This document shows, piece after piece, positions 45,622 to 57,643 of a DNA stretch of 64,000 bases. Below the pieces are notes generated by a model. It had not been told where the DNA came from and ran no database searches. It worked only from the letters and a program-made list of their open reading frames with translations. How positions within the stretch are numbered: position 1 is the first letter of the stretch; every line of letters starts with the position of its first letter. Both the position numbers and the translations under genes were made by a program. This DNA comes from Aaosphaeria pasadenensis (lineage: Eukaryota > Ascomycota > Dothideomycetes > Pleosporales), in NCBI GenBank assembly GCA_022813625.1, contig JAKLMB010000019.1, forward strand, positions 248,001-312,000. Direction: 5' to 3'.

Positions 45622-47193
45622 ATGTCAGGGTCCAAGGACACTGATTTCACCTTTATAAATTTATCACACCCTGATGATTTGAAAGATCAGGACACGATCG
45701 ACCATATTCGGTCCTCCGCAATGACCAATTTTGGGCGTCAGAGGCGGAGGCGGAAGAAGAAAGTGGCGCAAGATGAGATCGTATTTGAGCTTCAAGCACC
45801 GAACGCTGCAGGACCCAGTCGTGCTGGACCAGCAACAACAGATACGACGGCAGCCCAGTCCCTACAGGCAGAGGTTGACAATAGTGGAGCATGGGCGGAA
45901 CGTAAGCTCTCATTCAATACCACCGACTGTTCTGTATACATCTATTCACTTACATTGAAACAGTTTTCAGTGATCATGAACCCCACGTTACGGCGCCACC
46001 GTCAGCCATTTCCTCCCCATTATCCTTCGATGGATTGTCATTTTCGAATACCTCAGCCGACGATTATCATAGCCACGTGGGGCTCGATAGCGAGCACGGA
46101 ATGTCATATGATACCTTGGGACCAGGAAATGATGACGCCAGAGCGACTGGTTCACTCAATGATGGTACAGAGGATCGTGGTGAGGACGAAATGCTGGAGA
46201 AAATGGACGAGATTCTGACCCGCGATGTAATGTATCTCCTCTCCATGATGATCTGCGAGATAAGCGGCTGATGATTCTTTCGAATTAGTATGTGCTTGGA
46301 GACTACGATCAATGGAACAGACGTATGCAAGCTCTGCTACAAATTATAGCCATGAAACGGTCGATAGATTGCGAACAGGCAGAGCGTCTCGTGGAAAATT
46401 TCTCATGGTGAGTTCCATCAACTCATCAATAGAAATAATTACGGAGACTGACCATTGATACAGGAATAACATCGTAGGGTCCTTCGCTCAAGACATGGTG
46501 CCATATCTGATACCTCCAATCCAATGGCAACAACTCAGTCCGACTCCGCCGCTTGTCAATAACATGTCGACCGCAAGCTTTGCGACAGGGACTTCAGCAC
46601 AAATATCTGTTACTTGGCGAGAACAATTCCCTGATGCTCAGGGTTGGCTATCGATGTACGAGAAGATTAGAACGGTCCTCGTTGCCCCCAACATGCTGCC
46701 CTGCGATTGGATGAATCCAATACTACATGGCTTGCTTTCGTTTCGGCCAATGCAAGGGAACCAAAACCATCAACCCACGAACGTTCAAATCATCGAAGAA
46801 GTCTGCCGTGTTGGGACTTTACTTTTCCTAGCCCCGATTTGGCGCTCGTTCAGCGCTCAACCAGTACGGACAGCAAAGCTCCGAGGCAACCTTTCCAGCA
46901 CAATACTCAACTACTTTGCCGATTGGAGGGAGTTGCGGGTATTGCTTATTTGGGCCCTGGCACATGCCGTTCGCGAGTCTGAAGACCAGGCTGAGCGAAG
47001 GGAATTTGCGCTAAGACTTGCTATGGTGATGAGCAAGATGGGCATCGGTGGCTGGAGAGACGCAATAGGGTTGATCGAAGGGGTATTGCCAACTGTCTCG
47101 GCGTTCGTATCGTGGCAGTCTGTGGATGATGCATTGACTGAGGTCTTGCAACCAACCAATAACTTTAGAAGGAACTCTGATAGAGTCACTTAA
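45622..47193 (+). CDS. Putative fungal regulator-like protein without zinc cluster, 463 aa, 4 exons
   Basis: Exons are 45622-45901, 45964-46226, 46289-46407 and 46464-47193, summing to 464 codons in one frame. The ATG at 45622 follows an A-rich leader. The N-terminus has an FINLSHPDDLKDQDTIDHIR block followed by a basic cluster (RQRRRRKKK) that could be a nuclear localisation signal. This start resembles a recurrent fungal group whose C-terminal part is related to fungal transcription-factor domains (PF11951-type) but which lacks the Zn2Cys6 cluster. No such cluster is seen here. The second exon is acidic. The C-terminal 240 residues are helical, with blocks such as VCRVGTLLFLAPIWRSF and WRELRVLLIWALAHAVRESE. 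The family link is from pattern memory, so the regulatory role is inference. Confidence 0.72.
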
Positions 47194-49585
47194 CCGGCGA
47201 TAGACAACAAGCTAGGATGATAGAGGCTTGATAAACTTTACGAGAAACAACTTCCAAGCTTCAAGGCAGCAACGGAGTGATCAACAAACACTGAGCACAC
47301 CAGCTATTCACCTCTCTCAGGCATCAGTACCTCTCCATAGGAGACAATGAGTGTTAATGCTGTCGACCGCAACTTTTCAGATCTTATGAATGAGTGCTAG
47401 TCTACCAACCATGAGTTTTGCGCCCTAGGGAAAGCTCAACAAGCATGTGATTGTGAACTGTGTTTGTTTTTGCTTGAGAGGATTGACCACGATTCACTTT
47501 CTGTGTCTCTGGCCAAGTCCAATATTGGAGCCACTGGATCATCCCCTTTAGTATATGCATGATCAATCAACACTGATTCGAACCAGTTATTTGGACTAAA
47601 GAGATGCAGGCGTCAATATCTGCTTTTCTTCACAGTAACCACTACACTGCTAGCTGTATTCATTCCATAGCATGACGTTGCAGACTCGCCTTGCCAGGCC
47701 TGATCTCTATTATCCTAGATTAACTGGCATGTCTTGCCAGCTTTGTTCTGTTTACGTCTCAGACATTTGTCAAATCCACCCAGATCAATGCAGCCACGTC
47801 TCAATATGGATAGAACTGGCTGGAAATGTGGAGCTTACATGAAGGTGAACTCTGGGCATGCATGTACCGCAACTTGAATAGCCGCGACTGGAGATGGAGT
47901 TATATGTCGTTCATCAATCATAACATCGTTTTGAACACACACAGCCGTAAACATGGGGGGAAAGGATTCAAAGGATTAACGACGGTTATCATAGGCACCC
48001 CTTTAAAAATAAGGTGGGCCAAACAACAAGCTATTGTGAAATGCTCGACTCGGGCTTCCCGCCGAATGCCCATGCCTCTGCATTGTAGGCAGAACCATGA
48101 TACCCGTTTTGGAGTCGCAACCATCTTCCCGGGAGTCCAAAGCGTAAAGAGCGAGAGCCCGAGGCGGATCACAAATTTAAAATCAATATGTTGCCAAGCG
48201 CAGACGTTATTGGCCGCAATTGTGGAATTCGATGCATTCTATCTTTACTGGGACCTGAGCCAATCTCGATCAGTACATTGGCCCGTCTTAGGAAAGGTGA
48301 ACCGTGCAATATCCCATGCTATTTGTGATACGAAGCGAAATTCAAAGGATACAGGAAATGTATCTTTGGTGATGAGAATTATGTGATGAGTGTGAATGTA
48401 TGATAGCCAAGTAATGGTAAATCGTTGAACAGATGCGGTGGCTGGTCGCTTGCGATGTCCACGAGTATCGGCACCTTGCATGCAGTGTGCACACGGGAGG
48501 GAGGCGCCGAAAGTGAACTGCCCCTGTCACGTGGCGGTCCCCACACGTTGGGTCTGATTGCGAACGCTTGAACTCAGCTCTGGGTTGGGTGATTGAATCA
48601 GAACGACAAAGTCGTAGGGAATAGGAACGGAATCGGTCAGATGAGCGCGCCATCGGCTGTTCTACAATAAATTGTCGCAATCGACGCCCGACAGCGCGAA
48701 CGACGAAATAATTGAACGGTCAGCTAGACTTGGCCCTGAGTCGTCGCTACAGTTTCCCCTGGCTGGATGTGTTCATGACGACGATGTCCAGCTTCATGCA
48801 TGTCGTTGTCATCGATATTTCCAAATACGATCTTGGCGTGCTGGAATCCGCATGAATGAAAGCCTACGGTCATAGTCCAAGTGATATTATACCCCCCCCC
48901 TTTCCAAATCTACGCAGTGCCTGCGAGGACAAGAACACTTGATGCGCATAAGACCACTCGAAGAAACCTGATCTACCCCGTGCATTTGCGCCGCCTCCGT
49001 CCGAAGCCCTGGCATGTCTCCCTGGATCGCGTCTGATTCTCACTTCCCCGCTTCCTGGTCCTGAGTATCTGACTCGCATTTGCTCCCATCCTCGTTAGAA
49101 GGTGCAGTGAAATATGTTGGCGTATTGGAAATTCCCCAAACGTAGGTTGAAGATGGGAAGTTGATAGTGTCGCTTATTCCAAGCACCACATCGCCGGTTT
49201 TAGAGGGATCTCGCGCGTAGTCATGGGCGTGGTTTGGCGGCCTCTTTAACCTTATCCTCACTAACGTCCGGGATATCAACTGCAAGTGCCGTGGCTAGAA
49301 GTGCGTAAGCGGCTTCCATGCTAACGCAACACAGCTTGACAATGTGGACGAGGCGCCAGTGCATGCGAACCAGGACGCCTCCCACGTGCATTAAACTTAA
49401 GAGCTCCCCACAAGCTCTTGAGATGCTTCTCCAACCGCTGCTCGCTTGACGACTTCCAAAGCTCTACAAGCGCGAAGGAGAACATTAGTACAAAAGGCAG
49501 AGGCTGAACGTGGAGTAACGACATCGACACAGGTTTCCTCAACTTCGACACTTCTTCAATACTCTACTGCATACATTCACCCATC
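47194..49585. other. 2.4-kb spacer, no supported gene
   Basis: The 186-codon frame at 47826-48386 does start with ATG, but its amino-acid make-up is random-looking and it matches no family. A run of nine C lies near 48891-48900. The last few hundred bases should carry the promoter of the following esterase. Confidence 0.4.
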
Positions 49586-50582
49586 ATGTCTGCAATTGGC
49601 ACCTGGTCGTTCTCTCCCCTGATTACCTCTTTCCCTTCAACCGTCCTTCCTAATGTCGAATTCTGGAAGGTTACGAACGGAACATGGGAGTACCAGGTTG
49701 AAATAGGTTACCCATTAAACTGGACATCAAAAGCCGCCGACAGTGTCGTTGACACAATGTAAGTGGACAATTCTGCTCTGATCTAAACCACATATTTCTC
49801 TCACCATTCGATCCGAAGTTGAGCTAACAATCGATCCCAGGTATGTGCTGGACGGTAATGCGTTGGGTTTGGGTGCTACAGAATCTTTCCACAGACGTCG
49901 ACCTGTAGAATTTGCTCAGCCAGACACCATTGTTGTCTCCATTGGCTACCCCGAAACCATCGCCGACTCTCCATACAGCACGCATCGTAGCGTTGACTTC
50001 CAGCCCCCAGTATGCGATACCTGCACGCTGCCCGAGGTCCCTGGTGTTCAGTCCGGCGCAGACAATTTCATCGAGTTCATAGACACTGTCCTTCGCCCTT
50101 GGGTGCAAGACACAGCCTTCCCGAACGCTGACTTCTCCCGTGATGCGCTCTATGGACACTCCTTTGGCGGTCTCTTCGTCCTCTATGCGCTCATTGCCCG
50201 TCCCGATCTCTTCGACACTTTCCTTTCAGCCTCTCCCGCACTTTTCTGGAACAATGATTACATCCTCGATAACCTTGGTCCTCTTGCCGCTTCCAATGGC
50301 GCTAGGGATGCGCAAAACGATAAGCCTGCTTTCCAGATAAGTTACGGCGCGCTTGAGCAGTTCCCTGTCCAAAGACGAACAGAGACTACTGAAGCCTTTG
50401 AATTTCGAAAGAGCATCCTCGAACCGATGAGGATGACTACGTTGACCAATCAGCTGTACAACTCCATCAAGGACAGCCCCGCCCTGAGAGACGTGGAACT
50501 ACACGAGTACCCCTTTAGCGACCATGCCGCCGTTGGCGGTGCTGCGCTGTCTGATGGTATCGATTATTTCCTAGACTGGTAG
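49586..50582 (+). CDS. Siderophore-esterase-like alpha/beta hydrolase, 304 aa, 2 exons
   Basis: Exon 1 is 49586-49758 and exon 2 is 49841-50582. The protein has the IroE/Fes-like esterase-D fold pattern used by bacterial enterobactin hydrolases and by fungal siderophore (triacetylfusarinine-type) esterases. MYVLDGNALG follows the first strands, the nucleophile is S165 in YGHSFGGLF, and ALFWNNDYIL follows it. The Asp/His part is near FSDHAAVGG at the C-terminus. It has no signal peptide, consistent with hydrolysis of imported ferri-siderophores inside the cell. No siderophore synthetase, SidF-type acyltransferase or siderophore transporter is in the window, so the substrate is open. The product could equally hydrolyse other esters. 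Confidence 0.87.
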
Positions 50583-51416
50583 TCGTTGGGCGGTCGCATC
50601 TAATTTAGTGAAATACAATGTAATGTCAAAGTTTAATCATGTGTTGATATCTCCTGTCCCTGCGTGCGTGATTCTGTGGTCTGTTTCATGGGTCGATTCT
50701 TGATTGTACAAGCAAATCGGCATTTCTTGAATGAAAGAGTGATGTGGTGTTATCGCCTGTTCCAGATAAATCCTCCAATACAGCAGGTATATGTTGGATT
50801 CAGAATCATATGTTTTCACACCGCCTCCCTGGAATCCTACTGCGAAAATCATCGGCCGCGGATTCCCTCCCCAGGCCAATGTCGTATCGCGAAAAGAAAG
50901 TCCAGCAACCCCTTCTTATCATACTTCACACCGCCGTCTCCCGCCATCGGGGATCGAAACTCATTTAATATGGAGGCAGTTGTGGAGATGTCGAGGATAG
51001 AATGTGGATATTTGCGCCGGCATGAGCTCGGCTTTTGACGTCACTGGTCGGGAGCGAGCGTTAGTGGCACGCAGCCGGACCCTTAACGTGTCTTGACTAC
51101 GCTGCATCAGGGTCAGATGTGGAAAACCTTAGATCAGAGATTTTCGCCGGTTCGGGTAATAACGCCACGACCCAGATATATGATGTAGTCCGGATGTTAA
51201 GGCATTGTCTGCGCTGTTTGCTGGTTGAAAGATATCGTCTCAATTGCCAACATTGACACCCACAAGACTGCTCCCGACTGATCGTGATCTCACTATCTTC
51301 TTCCAACCATCAACAAGACATTTTGTAACTACAACAGTCATCATATCTATTGAGGACTTACCTCACGTCGGGAACAACATCTGAGAGCTTATCGATCTTA
51401 TCACCATCACGACAAA
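50583..51416. other. Spacer upstream of the SDR gene
   Basis: A 0.8-kb tandem spacer with no supported gene. It should contain the SDR promoter. Nothing distinctive is seen. Confidence 0.45.
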
Positions 51417-52359
51417 ATGGCTGCTCCACCCAAGCGCCCTCTCCCCCTACAGCGTGTTTCTTACACTGCATCTCTCAATGCTGGAAAGACTCCAAAGAAG
51501 CCAGATCTCAGCGAAAGCCGACCGCTTCCGGTCCATCGTCTGAGCGGAAGGGTTGCTATCATTGTAGGAGGTGGAAACGACATCGGTATCGAGACAGCAA
51601 AGAGGTTGCTCCGAGAAGGTGCCAAGGTCAGCCTGGTGGACGACGACGTGGAGGGTTTGGAATCCGCAGTATCAGCGCTTCAACCAGTCCTGGGAACTGG
51701 CGAACCCGTGACCTCAAGGATTCTTACAATAGTCGCCGACGTCACCTCTGAGGCAGATGTCGAGTCGTACATCAAGAGAACGGTTCAGACCTTCAGCAAA
51801 CTCGACACGTGCTTTTTGAACTATGGTGTCAATATTCCATCGACCGGTATCTTCGACATCCAAGAAGAGGACTACGAGAGACTGATGCAGATGAATGTTA
51901 AGTCTGGTACGTGATATTGCGAGGAATATCAGCCGATAGATTAACTAACAGGTCGCAGCATTCCTGGGCATCAAGCATGCTGCAACAGCAATGAGGGCGG
52001 CTGAAAATGGAGGTTCCATTATCCTCACTTCATCAGTCGCTGGTCTCCAAGGCGAACCCAACTTCTCTCTTTACGCAGCCTCGAAATTCGCACTTCGGGG
52101 TCTTGCACTCAGCGCTGCAGAAGAGCTAGGACAGTACAGCATCCGCGTCAACACCATCCACCCAAGTGACATCGACACTCTAATGAAGAGGAACCCATCG
52201 AGCCCAGACGAGATCGCAGAGCTCAAGGAAGCTACGCCCCTTGGACGACTGGCGAAGGTCGATGACATCGCTAGCGTTGTCGCTTTCCTCGCCAGCGAAG
52301 ATTCGAAATTCATGACCGGCAGTTCATTGAAGATTGACGGTGGTCGTGTCGGAATATGA
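51417..52359 (+). CDS. Short-chain dehydrogenase/reductase (SDR), 296 aa, 2 exons
   Basis: Exon 1 is 51417-51906 and exon 2 is 51959-52359, with a GTACGT donor. It is a classical SDR with a 45-residue N-terminal extension before the Rossmann fold. The cofactor loop reads VGGGNDIGIE, a variant of TGxxxGIG with Gly at the Thr position. The NAG block is NYG. The catalytic residues are in place: S189 (LTSSVAG), Y202 and K206 in YAASK. The Asp/Asp/Asp run (SLVDDDVEG) after strand 2 suggests NAD(H) preference over NADP(H). The C-terminal block FMTGSSLKIDGGRVGI is typical. The substrate is unknown. The neighbouring EthD and esterase genes make a small catabolic or secondary-metabolism role possible, but there is no core enzyme nearby. 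Confidence 0.92.
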
Positions 52360-53037
52360 TGAGATTTTTTCATTTCTCCATTCACAGTTTGCCTCATTTA
52401 TCCATCAAGCCTCAAACAGGTCTATTTAGCGGTCAATTTCTTACTTCTTACAAGATTCGCGACGAGAAGTGCACAGGATGCGAGAGCCTTATTCGTTTCT
52501 CCGTCGAGAATCGCCGGCGGGCCGGAATTGTGTCGATCGTAGGATATCGACAGGATACGCGATCTCAACTAGTGGGAGTACGAGGTGCGCAACTATGACG
52601 TATGTTGTCGATAGACCTTACGTTTACGTACGAAAGCGCGCGCGACATCTCCACTGAATGGGATGATCATCATTAATTGGGTTATTAGCATTTGTAGCGT
52701 GCATGTCATATAGATCAATACAGCAATGGTACAGGATCTATGAATCTGCGTTATCCGTGATTCTGCTGGATCGGGTTGCACAATGGATTGTACAAAGGAT
52801 GTTATCTTTTTCAAAAACTTTAGACCCTGCGAGGACACCAAACCCCTTTTACATTTCGTAGTACTTTGATTGATCTCGAGAAAGCTTCGCATATGCCTTC
52901 GTTGTGTTCCAATTGTCAATGAGATCTTCGAATGAATGCGTCATCTTCCCAAACGAGCATTGCCAAGACTTTTCTTGAATTGATACAGTAAAGATTGAAC
53001 AAATAGACAATCAAACATCTCGAGTTCCCACCAGTGT
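52360..53037. other. Convergent spacer between SDR and EthD genes
   Basis: A 0.7-kb tail-to-tail spacer. No gene or element is seen. Confidence 0.45.
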
Positions 53038-53682
53038 CTAAAGCTTCGGTTCGGCAGGCTTCAATCTCTTGTCGTCAATTAGAATGCCGTCTGGCCCGCC
53101 ACTCCTCGCTGTCGTAGCCCCGAATACAAGATTGTCGTAGCCAATCATGACTTTGATATTTCCATCCATGAAGTTCTTTCCATCCTCTACAAAGTCATTA
53201 GTGTCAACTTTTTCTGGAGAGATAATGATTCGTTCTAATGAGCAAAACCTCTTCACGTACCGACTAATTTCTTCGAAAAGGCGGGACTAGCCGAGAACGA
53301 AAGCCAATCGTCCAGGCTCTTAACATGCATCTCTCCCATAGCATCGTACTCCAATATGTCCATTCCGCACGACTTAGCTTGCTCTCTGAGTTTAGATGGT
53401 TGCCGAAACTACTCAAATGTAAGCCTACATGGTCTCTTGAACTGACTTGTCTTCATGTAAAAGGTGAAAGGTAAAGCGTACCTGGATATATCTTGAACAG
53501 TGAGCACTCCAGCCTGGCACAGACATGCTCAGATCCGCATGCACGCTCCTCCACCAGTCGTTCATCTGCTCCTCGGTGATGTCTGCGCGCTTGTTGAAGA
53601 ATATCATTAGTCGTACATATGGCTGGTCGTTCTGGGGTTGGTCGGGTCGCAGATGGGGAAAGTTGAAGTCGTGTTTGTCCAT
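53038..53682 (-). CDS. EthD-domain protein, 165 aa, 3 exons
   Basis: Exons are 53682-53482, 53408-53261 and 53186-53038 (498 nt). It is a single-domain dimeric alpha+beta-barrel protein of the EthD family. The N-terminal strand is RLMIFFNKRADITEEQMNDW, followed by WRSVHADLSMSVPGW, which carries the family's conserved W-x-x-x-H-A. The second half (DGIL, KVMIGYDNLVFG) completes the fold. Members occur as decarboxylases or cyclases in polyketide pathways and as accessory proteins of ethyl tert-butyl ether degradation. Here there is no PKS, so only the fold is claimed. The start at 53682 gives the normal family N-terminus; the longer frame to 53745 adds 21 unsupported residues. Confidence 0.86.
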
Positions 53683-54111
53683 TTTTATGATACACCTTTC
53701 GGATCGAAGGAAGTAGGGAAGAATAAGATAGTTGTACGATATCAATCAAACTGAGTTCATATTCGAGACTTTGCAAGATGGAGTGTTGTTATGAGTGGCA
53801 CTAATAACCTTGGCTCTGGGTAAGCATCTCCGGGGTGCGTTCAGGAACCGTCGTGTGGGCCTTTACCCCACAACCTGATGTCTTGGAATTATTCAACTTG
53901 GTCGTAGCTAGAACATGGAGAATGAGATCTCGTGAAGATCGAGGAATGGCCAAGTAGTTGTAGAAAGCAGATACGAATCATGTATCAACCGAAATGTTCA
54001 TTAAACCAAATAAAGGGTATAACCTCCAATTTTGCCATCGCCTTATCAAACAATTGACTAAGAAAGAAATCGTCTGCCACATGTTCTTTGGGAACCAAAA
54101 GCTGATGTTCC
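53683..54111. other. Spacer upstream of the EthD gene
   Basis: A 430-bp tandem spacer (EthD promoter, protease 3' UTR). Nothing distinctive is seen. Confidence 0.45.
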
Positions 54112-55079
54112 TTATAACCTGATCATCATTTTCGTAGGAATGAAATCCTGAGAATCCTTCTCTTGCTGCTCGAAGCTCTGTTTGAAAGCAGCCAAACCAG
54201 CCAAAATGCCACAAACCATCAGAAACAAACTGATGAGTGACCAGATGACACCCCAGCACTGCGATGAACCGCCATAACGTTTTGCAAAGACTGAAGCATC
54301 TGATGAGTTGACCTTTCGAAGAATGAGATCATCACAGATATCCCACACGCTATAAAGCGATGACATGACACCGATAAACAGCTATTATAAGAGTTAGCGA
54401 GAGTCAGATCTGCAAGAATATATCACAATTACCACGACAAAACGGAGTGGCTCAGCATGCTTGATAAACCAACAAGCGACCAGCAGTCCTACGGCAAGCA
54501 GAATCGTCACGATGGTAAGCCAATCCTTCCTTGCCCACCAGAGAGTCAAGAGGAAGCAGACACCAAGGACAATGCTTGCGACTTTGCTTGCGACAATGTT
54601 AAAACCGCAAAATGTCAATAGAGCACCGATCAAGCTGGAACCCAGATATCCAGCGGGAAGAGTAATGGCCTGCATTCCGCCACGCATGTGCGTGACACCA
54701 CCCTCATGAGGATCGAGTGAAATCGACTCAACACGACCTCCAGTACAGCAGGCTGTTATAGCATGACCAAATTCATGGAATGCGATAACCAGCATCTAAT
54801 TACTTCTGTCAGCCAAATTGCAGCAGCTGAATGATCATTACATACCTTGAACGGCCACAGGACCCATCGAATATATGGAAGATTCCATAGCAATGCAATA
54901 ATAACAACATAAGCTCCGATTACACCCAAAGTCACACCTTGAGTATGATTGACTGAAAGACCACGACGAGAGAAATGGTGGAGATGGGGTTGCGCAAGCG
55001 CGGGACCGGCAGTGACAAGCGCCCGTCTCGCGAATGCGCCCAGCGTCTGACGGGTAGACAAAGGTACTGCAGGCGCCAT
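54112..55079 (-). CDS. M50B-like membrane metalloprotease family protein, 288 aa, 3 exons
   Basis: Exons are 55079-54846, 54795-54433 and 54381-54112, 867 nt in frame. A peptidase M50B-like fungal membrane protein: helix 1 (GVIGAYVVIIALLWNLPYI) is followed by the zinc motif H85-E-F-G-H89 in VIAFHEFGHAI, then GGRVESISLDPHEGGVTH, the usual post-motif strand of this group. Several hydrophobic helices follow. A further domain (VWDICDDLILRKVNSSDA) has acidic residues that could give a third zinc ligand. The first 45 residues are basic and Ala/Arg-rich and could be a mitochondrial targeting sequence or part of the first loop. The family's substrates in fungi are unknown. Site-2-protease activity is inference. 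Confidence 0.85.
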
Positions 55080-55699
55080 GATGCGGCAAATCGAAGATAG
55101 GTAAAGGGAAAGCACGTAGCGAGTGTAAATATTTCAACGATTGCAATGTGGAAAAGTGTGTTTGTAAAAAAAGTTTGTGAGGGTGTTTGGTCTAAGAAAT
55201 GGGAGATCAAACAGGTGACGTACGCGTCGCCCAGACTTTCTGCCACGAAAGCTGAGTGGCACATGCTGAGCCACACCGCGGCCTATTATTAGTGACCTAT
55301 GGGAAATTTAAGGATAAGTCGGCACAAGGCTGCTGTGGCGATTCTCTTTGTTTACCTTACATTAATGATACACAGTCGCAGATGTATACCTATTCTGCTA
55401 TAGCTTCCCAGCGATTCCTGTGCTTTCTTCTACATGGACAAATTGCGGTGTGCAGCTAGTAGGTTTCCCCTTAAAGTGGTTTGACTGGCTTTAGAGAAGT
55501 TTGTTACCCAAATGCTATTTATTCAACAAAGGGAAAAAAGTGTGACACGACTGTTGACTTGTACATGTAGTTGATTGATATTTACAAAGAACAATAGCTA
55601 TCATACAGATTAGAATCGCATCATGGAGACTCCAAATACAATATTCGGAATTGTTATGTCCCTTGCGCAATGCAGTTATTCATAAAAGTTGAGAGCACT
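55080..55699. other. Spacer between the protease start and hexose transporter 3' end
   Basis: A 620-bp tandem spacer with no supported gene. It should hold the promoter of the M50B-like gene and the transporter 3' UTR. Confidence 0.45.
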
Positions 55700-57643
55700 T
55701 TACACTCGTCGCTCGTCTCCAGCAATGTTCTCCGATCGCTGGGTAGGGGCGGTGTCGTTCTTCTCGGCGACGGTCTTCTCATCACCCTCCTGGGCCATGA
55801 CTCCATTGCCGGTGCCATGGGTAGTATGGTCCTTGTCAAAAATAGAACCACGGCGCTGCCAGAACGCTTGGTCGCGCGTATCTCTGTCAATGTATCCCTC
55901 TGGGATCCACTTGTTGCTCTGCCACGCTTTCAGTGACATGTCCGAGTACATGGTGTCGACGCTCTCAAGACTGAGAGCCTTTGTCTCGAAGAGGAAGAAA
56001 TAGACAATGATTGCTGCGGCCAGGTTGGTACCGAAGAAGACAAACCCAAAGCCGAAACCGATTCCAGTGTTGGCAAATGGTGTCAAAAATGCGATCATGA
56101 AATTTCCGAGCCAGTTGCATGCTGTAGCTAGCGATGCTTGCTTTGCGCGAGTCCTTAGACTGTAGGTTTCTCCAACCACAATCCAGCAGAAAGGTCCCTT
56201 AAAACATGTTAGCATTCCGTTGTTGTCGGGACAGGGTTTGGGTGGAACTTACCCAAGTCATAGCGAAGGATGCAATGAACATGCAAGCTGCGACAATCAT
56301 CACAATGCCGGAGCTAGGATTATCCTGAGGCGGTCGAGCAATACCGATGGACGCAAAAATAAGAAGCCAGGCAGACTGCCATGCTGCACCGATAATCATA
56401 GGGATTCTGCGGCCGAATCGTTCAACAATGTATAGACCAGGGAATGTGGTGATAACGTTGACGGCGCCGAGAATTAGCTGTGTCAAGATGGGGTCATTGA
56501 TACCGGCAGACTCGAAAATGGTAGCTCCGTACTGTGAGGTGAATTAGTGATCCATTTGGCAGTAAAATGCTAGCCTGCGAGTGGTGCATGGTAGCTGATC
56601 GACTCAATACTCACGTAGAAGAAATAGTTAACTCCAGTCCATTGCTGCAGGAAATGGATTGCGCAGCCGAGGAGGGTTCTGTAGACCAATCGAGGAATGC
56701 CAGAAGGTTTGCCTGTAAAGCATTCGAGCCAAGTACCTTGTCCGGCTGACTTTTGTTCTTCGATGGACTTGTGCATTTCGTCGAAGTCATTCATGACCAG
56801 CTCATGGTTCGGGTCATCCTTCAAACCACGTAGACGAGCCAGAGAGGTTCGTGCCTCTTCCCATCGATTTCGCGAAGCTAGCCAACGTGGGGACTCTGGA
56901 GTAAACAGAACACCGATTCCCAAAGGCAACGAGAAAAAGATGCCGAGGCCGATGACAGTGCGCCAGGATGCATCCGTTTCCTGAATGCTTTGGACGCCTT
57001 TGTTGATGCCGTTTGACACCAAAATGCCGATGGTGATCATAAGCTGGTAGGATGCAACAACAGCACCTCGGATTTGTTGAGGACAGCATTCGGACTGATA
57101 CATAGGCACACCAATGGAGAGGTTACCCACACCGAGACCAGCGACAAATCGGCCCATCATCATGTGGACCCATGAGTTCATGGCTGTGATTTGGATGATG
57201 TTGCCAATAATGAACATGAATACTCCAAAAGTCAAGCTACGACGACGTCCCCACCAATCCGCAGTGTATGCTCCCGAAAGTGCACCAATGAGTGTACCGA
57301 TCGACATGAGCGAGACAATCAACGAAGAAATAATGTCGTCGAAAGCTTTCTCTCCATTGGCTTGAGTTTGGCCGAAGCGCTCGATGAAATCGGTGAATAG
57401 CAGCATACTCGAGATTTGACCCTAGCACAGAGCATTAGCATTGTTCTACAGTAAACATCTTGAATGCCTTACAGTATCATAACCAAAGAGGAATCCACCT
57501 ATCGAGGTCACCACTCCCAGCATGATGGCCTCAATGCCGCACTCGGCTCCATTGATTTTTACTCTTCTATACAAGCGTTAGCTGATTGAATACACCACGC
57601 ACCAAATGTATTCGGGGCGAACATACACTTTGCCTAGACCCAT
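55700..57643 (-). CDS. MFS sugar (hexose) transporter, 564 aa, 5 exons
   Basis: Proton-coupled or facilitative plasma-membrane sugar transporter of the SP/HXT family, twelve helices. Exons are 57643-57627 (17 nt), 57566-57473, 57421-56615, 56531-56253 and 56197-55700 (1695 nt). Signature blocks appear in order: GGFLFGYDTGQI in helix 1, DWWGRRRSL after helix 2, GRFVAGLGVGN, PESPRWLASRNRWEEA in the central loop, QQWTGVNYFFYYGATIF in helix 7, VERFGRRIPM, and FLFETKALSLESVD after helix 12. The cytosolic C-tail is acidic. The QQWTGVN/NYFFYYG region is the sugar-selectivity zone and resembles high-affinity hexose permeases. A short TATA-like sequence lies about 80 bp upstream of the ATG (57724-57731). 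Confidence 0.93.

Noticed and set aside
47560..47600. tRNA-like T-arm (gattcgaacc, reverse strand)
   Set aside because: The flanking bases do not pair into a 5-bp T-stem and no D-arm or anticodon arm can be built. Other ttcgaat sites in the window fail the same test.
47826..48386. 186-codon + frame starting with ATG
   Set aside because: Amino-acid usage looks random, it has no family signal and there is no pyrimidine-rich leader.
49586..57643. A complete biosynthetic gene cluster
   Set aside because: No core enzyme (PKS, NRPS, terpene synthase, DMATS) is encoded in the window. It is reported only as a possible neighbourhood.
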